64,000 nucleotides of DNA from Streptomyces sp. Y2F8-2 (lineage in GTDB: Bacteria > Actinomycetota > Actinomycetes > Streptomycetales > Streptomycetaceae): contig NZ_BNGS01000007.1 of assembly GCF_014905555.1 (NCBI RefSeq), positions 124,001 through 188,000 of the forward strand. The letters run 5' to 3'. Each line of letters begins with the position of its first letter. Position 1 is the first letter of the stretch. A model generated the notes under the pieces. That model saw only the letters and a list, made by a program, of their open reading frames with translations, did no database searches and had not been told where the DNA came from. A program made the position numbers and the translations under genes. This document shows, piece after piece, positions 54,109 through 63,200 of the stretch.

Positions 54109-54180
54109 GGACGATTAGCTCAGCGGGAGAGCGCTTCCCTGACACGGAAGAGGTCACTGGTTCAATCCCAGTATCGTCCA
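54109..54180 (+). tRNA. tRNA-Val, anticodon GAC (copy 3)
   Basis: 72 bases, identical to copy 1. Last gene of the tRNA operon; a terminator begins six bases later. Confidence 0.97.
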
Positions 54181-54186
54181 CACATC

Positions 54187-54216
54187 GAAGCCCCCGGCCG
54201 CACGGCCGGGGGCTTC
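54187..54216. terminator. terminator of tRNA operon
   Basis: A perfect 13-base stem (54187-54199 with 54204-54216) and GCAC loop, between the last tRNA and the convergent zinc-ribbon gene. It is usable from both sides. Confidence 0.88.
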
Positions 54217-54225
54217 TTCATGGGC

Positions 54226-54516
54226 TCAGCTGGAGAACAGCATGTGACCGAAGCTCTTGTGGCGGTGGTGGCCGTAGTGACCGTGGCCCCCGTGATGGCC
54301 CTCGTGGTGGCCGCCGTGCGGGGCGCCCCAGGCGGGAGCGGACGGGTAGGCGGGCGGGGGCGGCGGGGCGGGCTGTGCCCACTGGGCCTCCAGACGGGTG
54401 AGCGCCTCCAGCTCCCCGTAGTCGAGGAAGATGCCGCGACAGCCGCTGCACTGCTCGATCTGAACGCCGTTGCGGTTGTACGTGTGCATCGGCGCATGAC
54501 ACTTCGGACACTGCAT
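54226..54516 (-). CDS. TFIIB-type zinc-ribbon protein with histidine-rich tail
   Basis: 96 residues from the ATG at 54514-54516 (GAGGAG upstream). The N-terminal zinc ribbon has CPKC and CSGC separated by about 18 residues, then RGIFLDYGELEAL, the zf-TFIIB-like family pattern. The middle is Pro/Ala-rich and the last 30 residues contain about a dozen histidines (HGGHHEGHHGGHGHYGHH), which could bind metal. Function unknown. Confidence 0.9.
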   Translation of the reverse strand: MQCPKCHAPMHTYNRNGVQIEQCSGCRGIFLDYGELEALTRLEAQWAQPAPPPPPAYPSAPAWGAPHGGHHEGHHGGHGHYGHHRHKSFGHMLFSS

Positions 54517-54602
54517 GCTCGGCTCAACTCCTCGCCGGTCGGTGGGGCTTCGCCAGATAGGGACTCGATACGGGCCGGAACGGTTGCAACCTGGGGGGCA
54601 GA

Positions 54603-55520
54603 TCACTGCGCCAACTCCGGAGGAATCGGGGCCATTCGGTCGCAGGCGTCGACCACGGCCTGTTCCACCTCGTCCAAGGCGCGGCCTGCGGCGGCGGACT
54701 TGGCGACGGCCCGGGCGGCCGTCTGCACGGTGAGGGCGCGGGCGGGAACGTCCAGGGCCGGCCAGGGGTCGCCGATGGAGGGGACCGCGGGACCGCCCGC
54801 CCTGCGGTACGCGTCGAGGAACCGGGCCCACTCGTCCGGCGGGAGCAGACCGCAGGCGTACCAGGCGGCCGGGCGGGCCAGGTCCCAGGCCGGTTCGCCG
54901 AGGCCCAGGTCGTCGACGTCGATGAGGAGCCAGGGGCCGGTCTGCGCGGGGTGGCGCACGAGCTGGCCGAGGTGGAGGTCGCCGTGACAGAGAGCGCGCG
55001 CGAAGAGCATGGGCGCCTCGGCGCGGGCCCACCCCGGCAGGCCGGCCCAGGCGCGGAGGACGCTTGCGGCGGCCGGGTGGGGACCGGCGGCCTGGAGGCG
55101 CTGAACGGCCCGGGCGGCCTTGGCGGGGCCGCGCATGGCGGGGAGGCCCGCGGGGGCGGGGACCTGGTGCAGCCGGGCGAGAAGGGTGGCGGCGGCCTCC
55201 CACGGGGCGGCGTCCGGAGTCTCGGGATCCACGGGAGTGCCGTAGGGCCAGACGGTCACCGGGCGACCGTGGAGGTCGGCGGGCACGCAGCGGAGGGGCG
55301 CCAGGAAGATCTCGGGGAGGTCGGCGGCGATCCCGAGACGGAGGGAGAGCTCCCCGTGGTCCGTACCCGGGGCATGCGCCTTGGCGACCGTGTCACCGTG
55401 CCGCACGACCGTGCCATCCTCCCGCTCGGCCAGCACGGCGTCCGGATGACCACAGCCTCCTCGAGGATGAGCCGCACACCGGGCTGCGGCGGTGAGGGCG
55501 GACAATACGTCGGCGGTCAC
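54603..55520 (-). CDS. aminoglycoside phosphotransferase-family protein
   Basis: 305 residues from the GTG at 55518-55520, which has a GGGAG site; an ATG at 55583 would add 21 residues but lacks a good site. Kinase-like APH fold: catalytic loop ALCHGDLHLGQLV (HGDxH, with Gln in place of the usual Asn) and metal-binding LLIDVDDLGLGEPAWDLA. The substrate is unknown. Many chromosomal APH-like proteins are not resistance enzymes. Confidence 0.88.
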   Translation of the reverse strand: MTADVLSALTAAARCAAHPRGGCGHPDAVLAEREDGTVVRHGDTVAKAHAPGTDHGELSLRLGIAADLPEIFLAPLRCVPADLHGRPVTVWPYGTPVDPETPDAAPWEAAATLLARLHQVPAPAGLPAMRGPAKAARAVQRLQAAGPHPAAASVLRAWAGLPGWARAEAPMLFARALCHGDLHLGQLVRHPAQTGPWLLIDVDDLGLGEPAWDLARPAAWYACGLLPPDEWARFLDAYRRAGGPAVPSIGDPWPALDVPARALTVQTAARAVAKSAAAGRALDEVEQAVVDACDRMAPIPPELAQ

Positions 55521-55669
55521 GGGTCTCCCTGGGTGGTACAGGCTCGCCCCAGAGCGTACGTAGGACGCCGAAGCCGTGGTCATTCACCCAGGACCACAGC
55601 AACCATCGATTGAGGAACCACGACGGCGACCAGCCACGTCCGCGAGAGCGGCGCCGGTTCAGGCGCAAA

Positions 55670-55703
55670 AACGCCCGCGCAGCTCCCCAGCTGCGCGGGC
55701 GTT
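55670..55703 (-). terminator. intrinsic terminator of small membrane-protein gene
   Basis: A perfect 15-base stem (55670-55684 with 55689-55703) and CCCC loop; on the minus strand a run of five T follows. Confidence 0.92.
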
Positions 55704-55789
55704 GGTGCCGTCCGTCGTACCCCCGTCCCCACGGGGTTGCATGGGTGGATGTCCCCGCCCGGACCGCTCTTCCGGGCCTGGGGCGCCGC

Positions 55790-55996
55790 TCAGCGCCCCA
55801 GCATCACGCCCACGGACGACGCTTGTGTGACCACTGCATCCCAGCCGCCGAAGGCGTACACGAGCAGGGCCGCCAGGGGGAGGACCATCGCGGTCGCCAC
55901 CAGGGGGTGGCGGCGGCCCTGTCGGCGGGTGCCGAACGCGGCGTACGCCCTGCGCCCCTGCGTGCGGATCAGTGTCCGCGGTGCCGTGTGGGCCAT
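55790..55996 (-). CDS. small single-pass membrane protein
   Basis: 68 residues from an ATG with a strong GGAGAGGG site. A basic N-terminal half (TLIRTQGRRAYAAFGTRRQG) is followed by one hydrophobic helix (LVATAMVLPLAALLVYAFGG) and a short tail. It has its own terminator downstream. I do not recognise a family. Confidence 0.75.
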   Translation of the reverse strand: MAHTAPRTLIRTQGRRAYAAFGTRRQGRRHPLVATAMVLPLAALLVYAFGGWDAVVTQASSVGVMLGR

Positions 55997-56195
55997 GGTC
56001 CCTCTCCTGACCGTGGTGCTGTTGTCGTCGGCAGCGGCGGGTGTCTGACCTCGGGGGACGAGTGCTGCACCCGCCGCTTGACCTCAAATCTAGGCTTCGG
56101 GCGATCCCCGGTCGTCATGCCCTCGTATCGATTCCCTGGCCTCCCCGAGGAGGAGCCATGGCCTGCGGCGTACTCCCCTGGGTGGAGACGAGGTC

Positions 56196-56471
56196 CTAGG
56201 TCTCAGGGTCTTCCCGGAGGGGACGCCCGGTGTACCCCTTCTGCTCTGACCCGTCCTCCCGTGGAACCGGCTGCTCCACCAGCGCCAGCACCCGGTTCGC
56301 CATGAAGCGGGCGGTCCGTACGACCGTCCCGGAACGCGTGACTTCGCTCACTTCCACCACCCCCCTGCGCACCGCCGTCTCCACCCGGCGGCCCGCCCTG
56401 CTCGCCACCACCTCGTACGTACGCGTCGTGTCCCCCGCGTCCACGACTATCTCCACACGATCACCCTTCAC
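56196..56471 (-). CDS. small conserved-looking protein of unknown function
   Basis: 91 residues from the GTG at 56469-56471 (AAGGGGG about ten bases upstream). The product is beta-rich and charged: MKGDRVEIVVDAGDTTRTYEV then RTARFMANRVLALVEQPV. No membrane segments, no Cys. It is divergent from the kinase gene. The frame upstream of this GTG has no ribosome-binding site. Confidence 0.72.
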   Translation of the reverse strand: MKGDRVEIVVDAGDTTRTYEVVASRAGRRVETAVRRGVVEVSEVTRSGTVVRTARFMANRVLALVEQPVPREDGSEQKGYTGRPLREDPET

Positions 56472-56667
56472 GGGTTCAATCCCCCTTCCCCAGCGGGTGT
56501 TTGGGATCATGGACGGCGCGATACGGACCTGCTCGCGCCTGTCCTGACCACCTCTCAAGTCTCCCACTGGGCACTGACAATCGATCGGGGCGAGAGGGCG
56601 CGGCCTCTGCGCGCACCCGGCCGTGGAAACGTAAGCTGTGGCTCGTCAAACGGACCGGGCAGCGGGG

Positions 56668-57978
56668 ATGGACATGGCGATGATGCGCCTGAGGCGTGAG
56701 GACCCGCGTGTCGTCGGCTCGTTCAGGCTTCACCGGCGACTCGGCGCGGGCGGGATGGGCGTCGTCTACCTGGGCTCCGACAAGCGGGGCCAGAGGGTCG
56801 CGCTGAAGGTGATCCGGCCGGATCTCGCGGAGGATCAGGAGTTCCGGTCGCGGTTCGCACGGGAGGTCTCGGCGGCACGGCGGATTCGTGGCGGGTGCAC
56901 GGCGCGGCTGGTGGCCGCCGATCTGGAGGCGGATCGCCCGTGGTTCGCCACGCAGTACGTGCCGGGGCCGTCGCTGCACGACAAGGTCGCCGAGGAGGGC
57001 CCCCTCACGGCCGCCGAGGTGGCCGCCGTCGGTGCCGCCCTGTCCGAGGGTCTTGTGGCGGTGCACGAGGCCGGGGTCGTGCACCGGGATCTGAAGCCGT
57101 CCAACATCCTGCTGTCCCCGAAGGGGCCCCGGATCATCGACTTCGGCATCGCCTGGGCGACCGGTGCCTCGACGCTCACCCACGTCGGCACGGCCGTGGG
57201 GTCGCCCGGCTTCCTCGCCCCCGAGCAGGTGCGGGGGGCCGCCGTCACGCCGGCCACGGACGTGTTCGCGCTGGGCGCCACGCTGGCGTACGCGGCGACC
57301 GGGGACTCGCCCTTCGGACACGGCAGTTCCGAGGTGATGCTCTACCGCGTGGTGCATGAGGAGCCCAAGCTGCACGGCGTGCCGGACGCCCTGGCTCCGC
57401 TCGTCCGCGCCTGTCTCGCGAAGGACCCCGACGAACGGCCGAGCACCCTCCAACTCTCGCTCAGGCTCAAGGAGATCGCGGCCCGGGAGACCCAGGGCCT
57501 CACGGACGTGCGGCCGTCCGACCGGCGCGGCGAGGTGGACCGGCCGTCGGGGCGGCTCGCGCAGCAGTACGCGGAGCAGCGCACCGTGCGACGCCCGCAG
57601 GGGCCCGGCACTCCCCCGCCCCGCAGCAGCGGCTCGCGGCCGGGGACGCGACCGACGCCCGCGCAGCGCGGCACCTCGACCCGCTCGGGCGGCCGTCCCG
57701 CACCGCGCAGTGGCGCCGGGCGGCCGGCGCCCCGTACCACCGGCACGGGGCGGCGCCCGGCCAACCCGCGGCTGCTGCGCCAGCGGATCTTCGTGTTCGT
57801 GGTGGTCACGCTGCTGGTGGCGCTGGGCATCGCGGCGGCCCAGGGGTGCCAGGGACCGGCGCGCGGCATGGACGACGGACACGTACGCAAGGACGTACGA
57901 CCGGAGCAGTCGTTCACGCCCCTGACCGGCGATCTGATGGCCGTGCAGCAGCACAGCGAGCTGGACCGGGACGGCTGA
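56668..57978 (+). CDS. membrane-anchored serine/threonine protein kinase
   Basis: 436 residues from the ATG at 56668 (two further in-frame ATGs lie six and twelve bases on). Hanks-type kinase domain about 15-275: glycine loop LGAGGMGVVYLG, Lys47 in VALKVI, HRDLKPSN (139-146), DFGIA (158-162), APEQ. Next comes a Pro/Arg/Ser-rich linker (about 300-365), one membrane helix (FVFVVVTLLVALGIAAAQG, about 374-392) and a short extracytoplasmic tail of about 45 residues with no PASTA or other sensor domain. The substrate and signal are unknown. Confidence 0.94.
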   Translation: MDMAMMRLRREDPRVVGSFRLHRRLGAGGMGVVYLGSDKRGQRVALKVIRPDLAEDQEFRSRFAREVSAARRIRGGCTARLVAADLEADRPWFATQYVPGPSLHDKVAEEGPLTAAEVAAVGAALSEGLVAVHEAGVVHRDLKPSNILLSPKGPRIIDFGIAWATGASTLTHVGTAVGSPGFLAPEQVRGAAVTPATDVFALGATLAYAATGDSPFGHGSSEVMLYRVVHEEPKLHGVPDALAPLVRACLAKDPDERPSTLQLSLRLKEIAARETQGLTDVRPSDRRGEVDRPSGRLAQQYAEQRTVRRPQGPGTPPPRSSGSRPGTRPTPAQRGTSTRSGGRPAPRSGAGRPAPRTTGTGRRPANPRLLRQRIFVFVVVTLLVALGIAAAQGCQGPARGMDDGHVRKDVRPEQSFTPLTGDLMAVQQHSELDRDG

Positions 57979-58035
57979 CCGGGCACAGGCGGCCAACCGG
58001 GGGCCACCGACGGGGCCGACCCGGAAGACGGGGCC

Positions 58036-58854
58036 CTAGGACTGGGGGCGGCCGGTGGCGACCGCGTAGAAGGCGACCGCGGCCGCCGCGCCCACGTTCA
58101 GGGAGTCGACGCCGTGGGCCATGGGGATGCGAACCCATTCGTCCGCGGCGACCAGGGCCTGGGTGGACAGCCCGTCGCCCTCCGCGCCGAGCATCAGCGC
58201 GACCCGGTCCATCTTGTGGGGAGCCGTCTCGTCGAGGGTCTTGGCCTTCTCGTCGGGGGTGAGCGCGAGGAGCGTGAAACCGGCCTCGCGGACCGACTCC
58301 AGGCTTCTGGGCCAGGTGTCGAGGCGTGCGTACGGCACCGAGAAGACCGCGCCCATGGACACCTTCACGCTGCGCCGATAGAGCGGGTCGGCGCAGTCGG
58401 GCGACAGCAGGACCGCGTCCATGCCGAGGGCGGCGGCGGAGCGGAAGATCGCGCCGATGTTGGTGTGGTCGTTCACGGATTCCATGATCACGACCCGGCG
58501 GGCGGAGGCGAGGAGTTCGTCCGCCGTCGGCAGCGGCTTGCGCTGCATGGAGGCGAGCGCGCCGCGGTGCACGTGGTAGCCGGTGACCTGTTCGGCCAGT
58601 TCCGGGCTGACCGCGTACACCGGGGCAGGGAGTTCGTCGATGACGTCCCGCATGACGTCGACCCACTTCGAGGACAGCAGCATGGAACGCATCTCGTAGC
58701 CGGCCGCCTTGGCCCGTCTGATGACCTTCTCGCCCTCGGCTATGAACAGTCCCTCGGCGGGTTCGCGCTTGCGGCGCAGCTCCACGTCGGTCAGACCCGT
58801 GTAGTCGGTGAGGCGCGGGTCGTCGGGATCCTCAACGGTGATGAGATCGGCCAC
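58036..58854 (-). CDS. TrmH/SpoU-family RNA 2'-O-methyltransferase
   Basis: 272 residues from a GTG. The N-terminal substrate-binding region (EPAEGLFIAEGEKVIRRAKA) is followed by the SPOUT knot with all three motifs: NDHTNIGAIFRSAAALGMD, LMLGAEGDGLS and MAHGVDSLNVGAAAAVAFY. It uses S-adenosylmethionine to methylate a ribose in rRNA or tRNA; the target base cannot be told. The TrmH call also fits the autoresistance methyltransferases of producers, but there is no antibiotic cluster here. Confidence 0.94.
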   Translation of the reverse strand: MADLITVEDPDDPRLTDYTGLTDVELRRKREPAEGLFIAEGEKVIRRAKAAGYEMRSMLLSSKWVDVMRDVIDELPAPVYAVSPELAEQVTGYHVHRGALASMQRKPLPTADELLASARRVVIMESVNDHTNIGAIFRSAAALGMDAVLLSPDCADPLYRRSVKVSMGAVFSVPYARLDTWPRSLESVREAGFTLLALTPDEKAKTLDETAPHKMDRVALMLGAEGDGLSTQALVAADEWVRIPMAHGVDSLNVGAAAAVAFYAVATGRPQS

Positions 58855-58917
58855 AGGGTGATACTGCCTTGTCGGGGGAGCGGTGCCAACGGCTGGAACG
58901 GGACGTGTTACCCCGGG

Positions 58918-60150
58918 TTACTCGACCGGCCGCGGCCCCACCGTCACGACCTCGCCGATGACGATGACCGCGGGCGGCTTCACGTCCTTCTCCCGTACGG
59001 TCTCCGCGACCGTCGCCAGCGTCGCGTCGACCCGGCGCTGGGCGGCCGTCGTGCCCTCCTGGACCAGGGCGACGGGGGTGTCGGGCGCCTTGCCGTGGGA
59101 GACGAGCGTCTCGGCGATCTTGCCGATCTTGTCGACCCCCATGAGGATCACGAGCGTGCCCGTCAGCCGCGCCAGGGACGGCCAGTCGACCAGCGAACGC
59201 TCGTCGTCAGGGGCGACATGCCCGCTGACCACTGTGAACTCGTGTGCGACCCCGCGGTGGGTGACGGGGATGCCGGCCGCGCCCGGCACGGAGATCGAGC
59301 TGGAGATGCCCGGGACGACCGTGCACGGGATGCCCGCCTCGGCGAGCGCCTGCACCTCCTCCATGCCGCGGCCGAACACGTACGGGTCGCCGCCCTTGAG
59401 CCGCACGACCGACTTGCCCTGCTTGGCATGCTCGATCAGCGCGTTGTTGATGGCCTCCTGGGCCATGAAACGGCCGTACGGGATCTTCGCCGCGTCGATC
59501 ACCTGGACGTGCGGCGGGAGTTCGGCGAGCAGGTCGCGGGGGCCGAGGCGGTCGGCGATGACCACGTCCGCCTCGGCGAGCAGCCGACGCCCGCGGACGG
59601 TGATCAGGTCCGGGTCGCCGGGGCCGCCGCCGACGAGCGCCACACCGGGGGTGCGGGTGCGGTGGTGCGGGGCGACCAGGGTGCCGTCGCGCAGCCCCTC
59701 CACCACGGCGTCACGGATGGCGGCGGTGTGCCGGGGGTCGCGGCCCCTGGCCTCGGTGGTGAGCACGGCGACCGTGACGCCCTCGCTGTGGCCGGTCGCG
59801 GGGGTCCATGCGGTGGCCGCGTCGGCGTCGTCGGAGCGGACGCACCACACCCGGTTCGCCTCTGCCTCCGCCGAGGCCCGGGAGTTCGCTTCGGGGTCGC
59901 TGGTGGCGATCAGGGCGTACCAGGCCTCCGCGAGGTCGCCGTCCTCGTACGGGCGCCGCTCCCAGCTGATCTCGCCCGCGTCCGCCATGGCTTCGACCGA
60001 GGGGGTCGCTTCCGGTGAGACGAGGACGATCTCCGCGCCTGCCGCGATGAGCGCCGGGAGGCGGCGCTGGGCGACCTGGCCGCCGCCGAGGACGACGACG
60101 CGGCGTCCGGTCAGGCGGAGCCCTACGGGGTACGGGGGGTGTTCGGCCAT
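58918..60150 (-). CDS. cobA: bifunctional precorrin-2 dehydrogenase/uroporphyrinogen-III C-methyltransferase
   Basis: 410 residues. The N-terminal part (1 to about 150) has the CysG-type NAD-binding VVVLGGGQVAQRRLPAL and PEANSRASAEAEANRVWCV. The C-terminal part (about 165-405) is a SUMT methyltransferase: VALVGGGPGDPDLITVRG, VVRLKGGDPYVFGRGMEE and VPGISSSISVPGAAGIPVTHR. It makes precorrin-2 and probably oxidises it to sirohydrochlorin, feeding siroheme and cobalamin. The N-terminal ferrochelatase function of full CysG appears reduced. It lies next to the BluB-CobT gene. Either cobA or cysG could be used as the symbol. Confidence 0.93.
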   Translation of the reverse strand: MAEHPPYPVGLRLTGRRVVVLGGGQVAQRRLPALIAAGAEIVLVSPEATPSVEAMADAGEISWERRPYEDGDLAEAWYALIATSDPEANSRASAEAEANRVWCVRSDDADAATAWTPATGHSEGVTVAVLTTEARGRDPRHTAAIRDAVVEGLRDGTLVAPHHRTRTPGVALVGGGPGDPDLITVRGRRLLAEADVVIADRLGPRDLLAELPPHVQVIDAAKIPYGRFMAQEAINNALIEHAKQGKSVVRLKGGDPYVFGRGMEEVQALAEAGIPCTVVPGISSSISVPGAAGIPVTHRGVAHEFTVVSGHVAPDDERSLVDWPSLARLTGTLVILMGVDKIGKIAETLVSHGKAPDTPVALVQEGTTAAQRRVDATLATVAETVREKDVKPPAVIVIGEVVTVGPRPVE

Positions 60151-60297
60151 GGAGGTGCGGCTCCTCGTGCGGCGGTGGGGACGGCGGCCTCTGCGGCTTT
60201 GGAGGGGCCTGACGTGCGGAATTCTATGGTGCGGACGTCAGAGGCGGCTCACCTGGTCGAAGGCTGAGCCGCCCCTGCACGCGGACGTGGAGTGGTG

Positions 60298-63200
60298 CTA
60301 CTTCTCGGTGACGCCCGCCGAGTCGAACGTCGCCACCTCGTGCATCGCCCTCGCCGCGCTCTGGACCAGCGGCAGGGCCAGCAGGGCGCCGGTGCCCTCG
60401 CCCAGGCGGAGGTCCAGGTCGACCAGGGGGCGAAGGCCCAGCTTGTTCAGGGCGGCCACATGGCCCGGCTCCGCGCTGCGGTGGCCTGCGATGCACGCCG
60501 CGAGCACCTCGGGGGCGATGGCGCGCGCCACCAGGGCGGCGGCGCCCGCGCTGACGCCGTCCAGGATGACCGGCGTGCGCAGGGACGCGCCGCCGAGCAG
60601 CAGGCCCACCATCGCCGCGTGCTCCAGGCCGCCGAACGCCGCCAGGACGCCGATCGGGTCGGCCGGGTCCGGCTGGTGGAGTTCGATGGCGCGGCGCACG
60701 ACCTCGGTCTTGCGGGCCAGGGTCTCGTCGTTGATGCCGGTGCCGCGGCCCGTCACCTCGGACGGGTCGGTGTCCGTGAAGACGGCGATCAGGGCGGCCG
60801 AGGCCGTCGTGTTCGCGATGCCCATCTCACCGGTGAGCAGCGCGCGGTTGCCGGCCGCCACCAGGTCGCGGGCCGTCTCGATGCCGACCTCGATCGCCTG
60901 CTTGACCTCCTCGCGGGTGAGCGCGGGGCCGGTCGTCATGTCGGCCGTGCCGGCGCGGACCTTGCGCGGCAGCAGGCCGGGGGTGGCGGGCAGGTCGGCG
61001 GCCACCCCCACGTCGATGACACAGACCTCGGCTCCGACCTGGCCCGCGAAGGCGTTGCAGACCGCTCCCCCGCCGAGGAAGTTGGCGACCATCTGGCCCG
61101 TCACCTCCTGGGGCCACGGGGTGACGCCCTGGGCGTGCACGCCGTGGTCGCCCGCGAAGATGGCGACGGCCGCGGGCTCCGGGATCGGCGGCGGGCACTG
61201 CCGGGACAGGCCGGACAGCTGCGCGGAGATGATCTCCAGCATGCCGAGCGCGCCCGCGGGCTTGGTCATCCGCTTCTGCCGCTCCCAGGCCTCGCCGAGC
61301 GCCTTGGCGTCCAGCGGGCGGATGCCGGCGACGGTCTCGGCGAGCAGGTCGTGCGGCTCCTCGCCGGGCAGCGCGCGACGGCCGTACGTCTCCTCGTGCA
61401 CGACCCAGGACAGCGGGCGGCGCTTGGACCAGCCCGCCTGCATCAGCTCGGGTTCCTCCGGGAACTCGTCGACGTACCCGACACACAGGTACGCCACGAC
61501 CTCCAGGTGCTCGGGCAGCCCGAGGGCGCGGACCATCTCGCGCTCGTCGAAGAAGCTGACCCAGCCGACCCCGAGGCCCTCGGCGCGGGCCGCGAGCCAC
61601 AGGTTCTCGACGGCGAGCGCGGAGGAGTACGGCGCCATCTGCGGCTGGGTGTGCCGGCCGAGGGTGTGGCGGCCGCCCCGGGTGGGGTCGGCGGTGACCA
61701 CGATGTTCACCGGTGTGTCGAGGATGGCCTCGATCTTCAGTTCCTTGAACTGCTTCGCCCGGCCCTTGGGCAGCGACTTGGCGTACGCCTCGCGTTGACG
61801 CATGGCCAGTTCGTGCATGGTGCGGCGCGTCTCGGCGGAGCGGATGACGACGAAGTCCCACGGTTGGGAGTGGCCCACGGAGGGTGCGGTGTGGGCGGCC
61901 TCCAGGACGCGCAGCAGCACGTCGTGCGGGATCGGGTCGCTGCGGAAGCCGTTGCGGATGTCGCGGCGCTCGCGCATCACGCGCAGGACGGCTTCGCGCT
62001 CGGCGTCGTCGTATCCGGGCGCCGCCGGGCCGGTGGACTGTCGTGCTTCTTCCACGGCGGCCGTGCTCTCTTCCTGGTCGGCGGCCCGGGTGTCGAGGTC
62101 GTCCGCCTGCTGTGCGACCACGGGCTCCGGGTCCTCGGCATGCGGCTCCGGCGCGGGCGCCTCGCCCTCGCGGGGGCCGGGAACCATGGCGACGGTCTCC
62201 TGCACCGCCGGTTCCTCCTGCTGGGCGACGGCCGGAGCGGATTCCTCAGCGGGCTGCTGCTCCTGGGCGGGCAGGGGCGGCACGGTCAGCGCGTGCGGCG
62301 GGGTGGGGGCCAGGTGCGGGGTGGTCGGCACGGTGCCCTCGACGGGCACGAACCGGCCGAACGACTGGTCCGCCTGGGGCTCCACGGGCGCTTCCGCCTG
62401 CGCACCGGCGGTATCGGCCGGGACGCCGGGTGCGTCGGCGGGCACAGCGGGTACGGCGGCCGGCTCGTCACCCGCCTCCTGCTCGCCGTGCGCCTGGGCG
62501 GGTCCGCCCACCGGCACGGCCTGCGCGGGCTCGGCGACCGCGGGCTGCGCCTCCTCGGGGGCCTGCTGCGGCGCGGGCTCGGTGAACAGTGCCGGGGCGT
62601 CGGGAGTCCGGGCTTCGGTGTCCGTCAGGGGCACGTGCTGGTCCGCGGCCGGGGTCCCGCTGGTGTCGTGGGCCTGCTCGGCCGGGGTTCCGCTGGGGTG
62701 GACCTGCTCGGCCGGGGCCTGGCCCGGATCGTGGACCTCCTGCGGGGCCGGGGCCTCGGCGACGGGTTCGTGGTCCTCGGCGGCGGGGGCCGTCGGGTGC
62801 GCGGCAGGCGCCGGAACGGGGGCCTCTGCGGTCTGCGGGGCCGGCCCTGTTTCGGCCGCGGGCGCGGGCACGCCGATGTGCGCGTCACTGTCCACGGGCG
62901 GTACGGCCCCGAAGTCAGGGGCGGCATCCGCCACGGGCACGGCGTCCGGGACCTGCGGGGCGAGCCCTGCGGGGGGCCCGTCCTGCGCCGGTGCGGCATC
63001 CGGTGCCGGTACGGCTCCGGGATGCTGGGAGCCGTCGTTGTGCCAGGCGTCGCCGTGCGAGCCGCCGTTGGGCACACCGTCCGACAGGACGTGCCCGGCG
63101 TCGTCGAACACCTCGGCCTGGCCTTGCTCGGGCATGCCGAGCGCGCCCTCCGGGGCCGGCACACCGTGAGCGGCCTGCGGGGCCGCCGGCGTCGGCTGCG

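Noticed and set aside
53724..54180. tRNA cluster as an integration site of a mobile element
   Set aside because: No integrase or fragmentary tRNA 3' end is present, and the repeats are explained by three complete tRNA-Val genes.
54603..55520. aminoglycoside resistance gene
   Set aside because: Only the general APH fold is present, with a Gln in the catalytic loop and no resistance context; resistance should not be claimed.
58036..58854. antibiotic self-resistance rRNA methyltransferase
   Set aside because: General TrmH-family features only, and no biosynthetic cluster in the window.
58883..61798. 971-codon plus-strand frame over cobA and cobT
   Set aside because: Antisense shadow with Ser/Arg/Thr-rich random composition.
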